Assembly (NCBI GenBank): GCA_965248805.1
Contig: CBDFKJ010000009.1
Location: forward strand, 1 to 64,000
DNA length: 64,000 bases
Direction of reading: 5' to 3'
Source of the DNA: CBDFKJ01 sp965248805
GTDB lineage: Bacteria > Pseudomonadota > Alphaproteobacteria > UBA6615
Position numbers and translations under genes: made by a program. The notes below the pieces were generated by a model. That model worked only from the letters and a program-made list of their open reading frames with translations, had not been told where the DNA came from and searched no databases. Below, piece by piece: positions 57,514-64,000 of this stretch. Each line of letters opens with the position of its first letter. Within the stretch, counting starts at the first letter, position 1.

Positions 57514-60093
57514 TGGCCAAGGCCAAGCATACCTATGCCGTGCGCCTCGCCGTCGAGGGCGGCAACCGGGTCAAGGCCGACCTGGTCTCGGTGGGAACCA
57601 GCGGCGAGCGCTCGATCAAGAAGATCGACCGCGCCTCCGACAAGGCCTCGCGCGGGCTGTCCACTTTGGGCGACCGGGCCTCGGGCCTGCGCAGCCGCAT
57701 GCGGCTCCTGGGCGGTGTGGTCGCCGGCATCGCCGGCGGCGGCGGGATCGCGCTGCTCATCAACCGGTCGATCGCCGCGGCCGATTCCATCGGCAAGCTC
57801 TCCGGCGCCATCGGCGTCGGCACCGACACCCTGCAGGAGCTGCGCTACGCGGCCGGGCTCGCCGGCGTCTCGACCGGGCAGTTGGACGGCGCCATGGTGG
57901 CGTTCTCGAAACGCGTCGGCGAGGCCCGGAGCGGCACCGGCACGCTGATCACGCTGCTCAAGAAGATGGACCCGGCGCTGCTCGCCAATGTCCAGGCCGC
58001 GCGCACGGTCGACGAGGCCTTCGATATCATCATTCGCCGCGCCTCCTCGCTGGGCAACACGCTCGATCGCAACGCGCTTCTCGCCGCCGCCTTCGGGCGT
58101 ACCGTCGGCCCGCTGATGGCCAACCTCATTCGCGACGGCGTCGAATCGCTCGACCGGTTGCGCCAGCGCGCCCACGATCTCGCCATCGTGCTCGACGAGG
58201 AGCTGATCCGGAACGCGGAGCGGGCCAAGGACGAGATGGACACCCTCGGCCAAGTGCTCTCGGCGAATGTCACACGCGGTACTGGGCCTCGCGCCGGCGC
58301 TCGCCGACCTCTCGACCTGGCTTGCCAACGTCGCGGTCGATGCGGGCGATGCCTACGAGAGGCTCAAGCTGATCGCCGAGGGCGACTTCAACTTCGAGGA
58401 TTTGAGCCTCGGGGCGACGCGCCGCGAGGTGGAAGAACGCAAACAGGAGCTGATCGAGATCGCCCGGGAGCTCAAGGCGCTGCCCGAAGAGAACGACGAC
58501 CGGTCGTTCTGGGAGTGGCTGTGGGGAACCGAGCGCGAGAACCTGACCGAGGAGCTGCAGGAGACGGTCGCGATCTACCGCCAATGGGCGGCCCAACTCG
58601 CCTGGATGCAGGCGGCGGCCGAGAAGCGCCGCGCCGAGCGCGCGGCCGCCGCCGGCGGCGACGGCCAGACTGCCGGGACCACGGTGGACGAAAAGGCCGC
58701 CCAGGAGCGGGCGCGGCGTCTCCTGCAGATCGAGACGGGCCTGAACACTCAGCTGTTCCAGCTGCGCTACCAGGGCGCCGAGCGCATCCGCGAGGAGTAC
58801 CGCAAGCTGGATAACGAGCTCAAGGAGCTAGGTGAGGCCGGCGCCGATCCAGAAATGGTCGAACGCCTGCTGTTCGGCGCCGCCGCGGTCAGGGACGACA
58901 AGCTCGCCGCGCTCGCCCGGCGCGAGGCCGAGACCGCCGACCGGCGGGCCCAGGCCAACCGGCGTCTCCTCGAGGGGCTCAGGGCCGAACAGGACGCGCT
59001 CGCCATGACCGACCGCCAGCGCTTCGTCAGCCAGGCCCTGCGCCGTCTCTCGGCCGAGGCGACGGATGCCCAGCGGGGCCAGGTGCGCGCGCTTGCCGGT
59101 GCGCTCTATGACGAGCAGCGCGCGATCGAAGCCCGCAACGAGGCCGAACGCGAGGCCAACCGGCTGCGTGCCGAGGGCGAAGCATTGACCGAACGATTGC
59201 GCACGGCGCAGGAAGCTTACGCCGACGAGATCGAACGGCTCCGGGAGTTGCTCGATGCCGGCGCCATCGACCAGGAGACCTTCGGCCGGGCGTCCGAGGA
59301 GGCCTACGACCGCATGCTGCGCTCGAGCCGCGAATGGTCCGACGGGGTGCGGCGCGCCATCCGCGATTATCTCGACGACGCCACGGACGCGGCAAAACAG
59401 TTCGAGCAGGCGACGACGCGCGCCTTGCAGGCGAGCGAGGACGCTTTCGTCGAGTGGGCGATGACCGGCAAGTTCTCCGCCAAGGACCTGTTCGACACCA
59501 TCGCCGAGGAAGCGCTCCGCGCCGCCTACCGCATGGCGGTGGTGGGCCCGCTCAACAACATCCTCGGAAGCATTTTCGGCGCCATCGGCGGCAGTGTCTT
59601 CGGTGGGACGGGTACTGTTGCTACGACGTCCTCCGGCACGCCGATGATCGGCGACTTCCCGATATCCTCGGGTTCAACCATGTTGGCCCATACCGGCGGC
59701 GTGATCGGCCGCGACGCCTTCCCAACCCGCAGGGTCGACCCGAGGGTGTTCGACGAAGCGTTCCGCTATCACCGCGGCGGCATCGTCGGTAGTGAGATGC
59801 CGATCGTGGCGCGTAGCGGCGAGGGCGTATTCACGCCCGGGCAGATGCGCGGCCTTGCACCGATCTCGGCCGCAAGGCCTACGGTCAATGTCGTGGTCAA
59901 TGTGCGCAACACCGCACCGGGCACCCGGGCTTCCGCCGATATGCGGCGCGAGCCGGGCGGCGATCTCACCCTCGACATCATGATCGAGAAGATCGAAGGC
60001 GGTATGGCGCGCAACATCGGCCGCGGCCAAGGCATGGCGCCGACCCTGGAGCGCCGCTACGGCCTCAACCCGGCGGCCGGCAGCCTCCGGTGA
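57513..60093 (+). CDS. Tape measure protein, interrupted by a single frameshift
   Basis: Two overlapping frames give about 860 residues, a normal tape measure length. Frame one (from 57513) has KHTYAVRLAVEGGNRVKADL, a Gly-rich hydrophobic span VVAGIAGGGGIALLI and TLQELRYAAGLAGVSTGQLD. It loses homology at about 58270 and ends at 58814. Frame two continues with VLGLAPALADLSTWLANVAV and long coiled coils (EEVEERKQELIEIARELKAL-like). It ends with GTRASADMRREPGGDLTLDI and ATGGVIG-type phage_tail C-terminal sequence. One extra base near 58275 would explain it. The product sets tail length, so as written the phage would be defective. Confidence 0.82.
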
Positions 60094-60587
60094 TCGTCCG
60101 CTGGCCGGATCAGCTGCCGCTGCCGACCCTCGACGGCTACGCCATCCAGCCCGGCGAGGCGATCCTGCGCACCGAGATGGAGGCCGGCCCGGCGCGTCAG
60201 CGCCGGCGCTTCACCAACGTGCCGAGCCGTATCGCCGTGCGCTGGGTGATGCGCGTCGAACAGTTCGCGCTGTTCGAGGCGTGGTACCGCTGGGCGGCGG
60301 TCGAGGGCGGCGCCTGGTTCGAGATCGACCTCCTGGGCGGCCTCGGCCTGGTGCCGCAGGAAGCCCGCTTCACCCGCCAGTTCGAGGCCCGGCTCTATCG
60401 CCGCCGGCTCTGGGAGGTGACCAGCGAACTGGAAGTTCGCGCCCGGCCGACACTCAGCGAAGCCGGCATGGCGATCCTGCTCACCGAGGAGGTGGCAGGT
60501 CTTATCGCAAGCGTCGACGGCTTGCACGACCTCGTTCACCGGACCCTGCCCGGGACCCACACAGGGAGAGACGACCATGACCATTGA
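60090..60587 (+). CDS. Probable minor tail protein
   Basis: A 165-residue protein starting at GTG 60090, overlapping the tape measure stop by 4 bp. Its core is IVRWPDQLPLPTLDGYAIQP, a Glu/Arg strand region and RIAVRWVMRVEQFALFEAWY followed by GGAWFEIDLLGGLGLVPQEA. This strand-rich form and the position right after the tape measure suggest a distal tail or gpM/gpL-like protein. The C-terminus ends His/Asp-rich. I do not recognise a specific named family. Confidence 0.65.
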   Translation: MIVRWPDQLPLPTLDGYAIQPGEAILRTEMEAGPARQRRRFTNVPSRIAVRWVMRVEQFALFEAWYRWAAVEGGAWFEIDLLGGLGLVPQEARFTRQFEARLYRRRLWEVTSELEVRARPTLSEAGMAILLTEEVAGLIASVDGLHDLVHRTLPGTHTGRDDHDH

Positions 60588-61293
60588 AGCCGATCTGCGC
60601 GCGGCGGCGGCCCGCGCCGATGCCGACAGCCGTTTGCTCCATGAAATCGTGCACGGCGATGCGGCCACCACCGTCGACACCGAAGGCGGCCCCGTGAAGA
60701 GCGTCGCCAAGGCGATCGGGGATGTCGAGACCGGCGTTGCCGGCGCCGCGGCCGCGGTCGCGCAAGGCGTCGCGGCAACCGAAGCCACCCGTGATCAGGC
60801 TATCGCGGCCCGCGATGCGGCGCTGGCCGCCGGCGTCGTCCTGGCGAGCGATGCCGAGACCGAAAGCGGAACCGGCGACGGCGTCGTCCAAGCCCGTCAG
60901 CTCGGTCTTCGCACCGCAAGCCAAGACCGTTCCGGCCTCGTCGTGCTCGTCACCGATGCGGACGGGATCGCAGGTCAAGACCGGACCCGCGCGATGACGC
61001 CGGCCGCGGACAAGGCGGCTCTCGATGCAGCTCTTGCCGGCGGCGTCAGCTGGGCGCCGGTGCTCGCGGTCAATAACCACGGCGCACGACGCGTGCTGCG
61101 CATCGTGGACTGGACCGGTGGCGTCGGCGTGGCGCCGGCCGGCGGCTATCTCGGCCCGTCCGGCATCGTCGCCACCGCTGCGGCCGCTACCGATATCCGC
61201 GGCCCCCGGGGGTCTGTGGGACCGCAAGGGCCACAGGGGCCACAGGGCCCGCAGTGGTCGCCGGACAGCGACGACGACGACGACGACGAATGA
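60577..61293 (+). CDS. Collagen-like phage tail protein
   Basis: A 238-residue protein. The N-terminal ~100 residues are Ala-rich helical (TIEADLRAAAARADADSRLL, GVAATEATRDQAIAARDAAL), consistent with a trimeric coiled coil. A beta region follows (SWAPVLAVNNHGARRVLRIV). It ends with a short collagen-type stretch (RGPRGSVGPQGPQGPQGPQW) and an acidic tip SPDSDDDDDDE. Collagen-like repeats are frequent in phage fibres. It overlaps the previous gene by 11 bp. The run-on of Asp codons at the end may be unstable. Confidence 0.7.
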   Translation: MTIEADLRAAAARADADSRLLHEIVHGDAATTVDTEGGPVKSVAKAIGDVETGVAGAAAAVAQGVAATEATRDQAIAARDAALAAGVVLASDAETESGTGDGVVQARQLGLRTASQDRSGLVVLVTDADGIAGQDRTRAMTPAADKAALDAALAGGVSWAPVLAVNNHGARRVLRIVDWTGGVGVAPAGGYLGPSGIVATAAAATDIRGPRGSVGPQGPQGPQGPQWSPDSDDDDDDE

Positions 61294-61314
61294 TAACGTC
61301 GAGCGACGACGAGA

Positions 61315-61941
61315 ATGCCCGATCCGGCTCTCGAGCAGGCGCTCCGCGAGGCCTATGCCTCCGCACCCTCCGACACGGTCATCCTGCACACCCTCGAGTT
61401 GCGCCATCCTGCCTTCGTCGACGATGACGGCAATCCTACCGCCATTCGGGTGGTCAGGAACTTCGCTGACGCGGAACACTGGTTGCGGCTGGGCGGTGCG
61501 GAGGTGGAAGCGGTGCTGGACGCCATGCCGGCGGAGAGCCGCGGTCCGGTCGGCCTGGTGGCTCGCCTGGAGGCGGACGCGCCGAAGGACGCCGGGCGGA
61601 TGGTGCCCTTCATCGCGCTCGGCTTCGAACTCGAACTGCCGCCGGTCGACACCGCGCCGGTGCCCGAGATCACGGTGACGCTGGACAATGTCAGTCGCGA
61701 GATCGTCCGTCATCTCGACGCCGCGGCGACCTCGCGCGAGACCATCGAGGTCACCTACCGGCCCTATCTCTCGACCGACCTGGAGGGTCCGCAGATGGAC
61801 CCGCCGATCACGCTCACTCTGACCGAGATCGAGGTCGACGTGTTCCGCGCCACCGGCAGGGCGCGCATGCTCGATATCGGCAACAAGGCGTTCCCGTCCG
61901 ATCTCTATACCGCCAGGCGGTTCCCGGGCCTGACCCGCTAG
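61315..61941 (+). CDS. DUF1833 family minor tail protein
   Basis: A 208-residue protein: SDTVILHTLELRHPAFVDDD, then NPTAIRVVRNFADAEHWLRL, FIALGFELELPPVDTAPVPE, ITVTLDNVSREIVRHLDAAA, and a C-terminal ALARRFPGL-type end (LYTARRFPGLTR). This is the DUF1833 pattern, the alphaproteobacterial equivalent of lambda gpL at the tail tip. Its stop is directly followed by the ATG of the NlpC/P60 gene with no spacer. Confidence 0.85.
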   Translation: MPDPALEQALREAYASAPSDTVILHTLELRHPAFVDDDGNPTAIRVVRNFADAEHWLRLGGAEVEAVLDAMPAESRGPVGLVARLEADAPKDAGRMVPFIALGFELELPPVDTAPVPEITVTLDNVSREIVRHLDAAATSRETIEVTYRPYLSTDLEGPQMDPPITLTLTEIEVDVFRATGRARMLDIGNKAFPSDLYTARRFPGLTR

Positions 61942-62346
61942 ATGCACTGGGCCGAAGACCTGATCGGCCGCCCGTGGGAAGCGGGCGGACGCGGACCGCA
62001 CGCGTTCGACTGCTGGGGCCTGGTGCGTTGGTGCTGGCGCGAGCGCTTCGCCATCGAGGTGCCCGAGATCCCGGTCGACGCCGCGAACCTTCGCGCCGTG
62101 CTCGCAGGCTTCCGCAATCACCCCGAGCGCCGGCGCTGGCAACTCGTGGATAGACCCTGTGAAGGCGATGCGGTGCTGATGCGCCAGTCCCGCCATCCGG
62201 TCCATGTGGGCTTGTGGCTCACGGTCGACGGCGGCGGCGTGCTCCATGCCGCCCGCGATATCGGCGTGGTGTTCCAGCTTCCCGTCGATCTCACCGCCCA
62301 TGGCTGGCGCATCGAGGGTACATACCGCTTCACCGGAGAGCACTGA
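61942..62346 (+). CDS. NlpC/P60 family tail assembly hydrolase (gpK-like)
   Basis: A 134-residue cysteine peptidase domain. WAEDLIGRPWEAGGRGPHAF DCWGLV places the catalytic Cys after FD; HPVHVGLWLTVDGGGVLHAA supplies the catalytic His in HVGLW. In lambda gpK the domain is used at the tail tip to cut or process peptidoglycan during entry or assembly. Only the peptidase half is present, no JAB domain. The stop overlaps the next start (TGATG). Confidence 0.88.
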   Translation: MHWAEDLIGRPWEAGGRGPHAFDCWGLVRWCWRERFAIEVPEIPVDAANLRAVLAGFRNHPERRRWQLVDRPCEGDAVLMRQSRHPVHVGLWLTVDGGGVLHAARDIGVVFQLPVDLTAHGWRIEGTYRFTGEH

Positions 62347-64000
62347 TGCCCGGCACCGTGGTCATGCTGCACAACCCGTTCCGCCCGGAGCGGGGCAGGG
62401 ACGTGATAGCCGTCACCGAGCCACTCACTATCCGCGCCTGGCTCGACGCGCGCGGCATCCAAGAGGCGGAGACGGGCGAACCTGGGACAGGGAAGCGACA
62501 AGATTGGTTCAACTGTCCGACGATCTGTCTCCGCAATGGCGAACCGGTGCTACGCGGCCGCTGGGACGACGCCATTATCGGCGCGGGCGATGTGGTGGTG
62601 TTCGTGCCGCTGCCCCAGGGCGGCGGTGGCGGGGGCGGCAAGAACCCGCTGCGCACCGTCCTCATGCTCGCCGTCATGGTCGCCGCCCCCTATCTCGGCG
62701 GCGTCATCGCCGGCGCCGTCGGCGTCACCTCCACGATCGGCGTCTCGCTCATCACCGCCGGCGTGGCACTCGTCGGCACCACCCTGGTCAATGTCCTGCT
62801 GCCACCGCCCAAGCCCGCCGCGCCCAGCTTCGGCAGAGGCGTGCCGTCTCCCAGTCCGACCTATTCGCTGGCCGCCCAGGGTAACCAGGCGCGCCTCACC
62901 CAGCCGATCCCGGTGATCTACGGCCGCCACCGGGTCTATCCCGACCTCGCGGCTACACCGTGGGTGGAATACAGGAACAACGACCAGTACCTGCATCAGC
63001 TGCACTGTATCGGCCAAGGCGAATACGACCTCGAGCAGGTCCGCATCGAGGACACACCGATCGCTTCCTTCGAAGAGGTGGAGACCCAGTTCGTTCCGCC
63101 CGGCGGCAGCGTCACCCTGTTCCAGGCCGACGTGGTGACGGCTCCCGAGGTCGCCGGCCAGGAGCTGATCGGGGCCAATCAGCGGGATGCGGGCGAGGAT
63201 GGCTGGATCGGCCCCTTCACCGCCAACCCGGCCGGGACGAGGGCCACGAGAATCGGCATCGATGTGGTGATGCCGCGCGGGCTCTATTACGCCAACGATG
63301 ACGGCAATCTCGGCAACCGCACCATTACGTGGGATGTCGAAGCCCGTGCCGTCGACGATGACGGTGTCGTCGCCGGCAACTGGATCGCGGTCGCTTCGGA
63401 GAGCGTGACCGCGAACAAGAACACGCCGCAACGCAGAAGCTATCGCTACACGGTTGCGGCCGGACGCTACGAGGTCAGGCTCAGGCGCGCCAACGACAAG
63501 ATCGGCGATGCGCGCGCCGGCCATGAGATCCGCTGGGGCGGCCTCAAGACTTTCCTCGAAGATGCGCCTGCGTTCGGCGACGTGACGCTCCTGGCGGTCA
63601 GGATGCGGGCCACCGACAATCTCTCGCAGCGCTCGGCGCGGCTCGTCAACGTCATCGTCACTCGCAGGCTGCCGGTCTGGGGTCCGGAGACCGGCTGGTC
63701 GGAGCCGCAACCCACGCGCTCCATCGCCTGGGCCTTCGCCGACGCCGCCCGGGCGAAGTACGGGGCGGGTCTGGACGATGCCCGCATCGATCTCACCGCG
63801 CTGCATGCTCTCGATGCGGTATGGCAGGCTCGGGGTGACCGCTTCGATGCCGTGTTCGACCAGGGCCTCACGGTCTGGGAGGCACTTACCCGGATCGCCC
63901 GCTGCGGCCGGGCGCTGCCGTTCCTGCAGGGCGGCATCCTGCGGATCGCCCGCGATGCACCGCGCACCTTGCCCGTCGCGCTGTTCGGCCCCCGCAACAT
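62346..64000 (+). CDS. Tail tip / host-specificity protein (TipJ, gpJ-like), partial at window edge
   Basis: At least 551 codons open to the end of the window. The N-terminus has a ubiquitin-like beta-grasp region (TVVMLHNPFRPERGRDVIAV, ... DVVVFVPLPQ), then a Gly-rich linker and hydrophobic helices (VLMLAVMVAAPYLGGVIAGA). It continues with QARLTQPIPVIYGRHRVYPD LAA, the signature of the TipJ family, and later with strand-rich hub domains (GLYYANDDGNLGNRTITWDV). It builds the central fibre that contacts the host receptor. Start ATG at 62346 overlaps the NlpC stop. Confidence 0.9.
   Translation, partial: MPGTVVMLHNPFRPERGRDVIAVTEPLTIRAWLDARGIQEAETGEPGTGKRQDWFNCPTICLRNGEPVLRGRWDDAIIGAGDVVVFVPLPQGGGGGGGKNPLRTVLMLAVMVAAPYLGGVIAGAVGVTSTIGVSLITAGVALVGTTLVNVLLPPPKPAAPSFGRGVPSPSPTYSLAAQGNQARLTQPIPVIYGRHRVYPDLAATPWVEYRNNDQYLHQLHCIGQGEYDLEQVRIEDTPIASFEEVETQFVPPGGSVTLFQADVVTAPEVAGQELIGANQRDAGEDGWIGPFTANPAGTRATRIGIDVVMPRGLYYANDDGNLGNRTITWDVEARAVDDDGVVAGNWIAVASESVTANKNTPQRRSYRYTVAAGRYEVRLRRANDKIGDARAGHEIRWGGLKTFLEDAPAFGDVTLLAVRMRATDNLSQRSARLVNVIVTRRLPVWGPETGWSEPQPTRSIAWAFADAARAKYGAGLDDARIDLTALHALDAVWQARGDRFDAVFDQGLTVWEALTRIARCGRALPFLQGGILRIARDAPRTLPVALFGPRN

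Noticed and set aside
46359..64000. Phage module considered as a gene transfer agent
   Set aside because: Gene types and order are lambda-like (gpA terminase, D/E capsid), not the Rhodobacter GTA set of HK97-type portal, protease and capsid; nothing indicates small-headed particles.

Overview
The window is GC-rich, densely coded bacterial DNA. Gene content points to an alphaproteobacterium, probably Rhodospirillales-like. Indicators are a DUF1127 protein, an IalB-type secreted protein, three-gene pntAA-pntAB-pntB transhydrogenase, a TIGR02302/DUF4175 giant membrane protein next to a CpdR-type response regulator, the argH-lptM-lysA cluster and an alphaproteobacterial bS21. This assignment is inferred from gene families and was not confirmed by any search.

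Layout. 1-1.7 kb: start of a LysR/GcvA regulator (cut by the window edge) and an IS5-family element (copy A, 364-1656). 1.7-18.1 kb: housekeeping core: a DUF1127 protein, a two-domain methyltransferase, an asparaginase, an SpoU rRNA/tRNA methylase, IalB, rlmN, argG, an NnrU-like protein, yggT-yggU-folD, tRNA-Ala(CGC), a LEA-type lipoprotein, a LysM protein with a seven-unit minisatellite, and psd-pssA plus a second CDP-alcohol transferase. 18.1-24.3 kb: an RND efflux operon whose adaptor gene is intact but whose permease gene is wrecked by an internal deletion/frameshift and by two abutting IS elements sharing one TTAG target. 24.5-33.5 kb: rpsD, the transhydrogenase operon, a frameshifted EEP-family nuclease, rpsU, and an oligopeptide-type ABC importer. 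33.5-44.2 kb: tryptophan 2,3-dioxygenase, a LuxR-type regulator overlapping a small secreted protein, a DUF1194 vWA protein, GNAT, a TlpA-like thioredoxin, and argH-lptM-lysA-TIGR02302. 44.2-46.3 kb: a broken junction with a cpdR-like gene carrying an in-frame amber codon, a truncated gene end, and a second copy of the IS5 element (copy B, 44777-46068) in inverse orientation to copy A. 46.3-64 kb: the structural module of a tailed phage or prophage, running off the right edge.

The phage module is mosaic. The head genes follow the lambda order (Nu1, A, W, B, C with a nested scaffold, D, E, FII-like). The tail genes are of the kind common in alphaproteobacterial siphoviruses (DUF6441, tail tube, frameshifted G/GT chaperone, tape measure, DUF1833, NlpC/P60, TipJ). 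A small membrane-protein gene on the opposite strand, in a visibly AT-richer island, interrupts the tail cluster and looks like a moron. No integrase, repressor, lysis gene or att site is visible, so whether it is an active prophage cannot be judged.

I see no unmistakable new system. The most unusual structures are the nested IS pair, the LysM minisatellite protein, the tandem-duplicated methyltransferase, the amber-interrupted cpdR-like gene, the A AAA AAC frameshift site in the tail chaperone, the phage moron, and paired 14-bp palindromic repeats between the dioxygenase and peptide-transporter genes.
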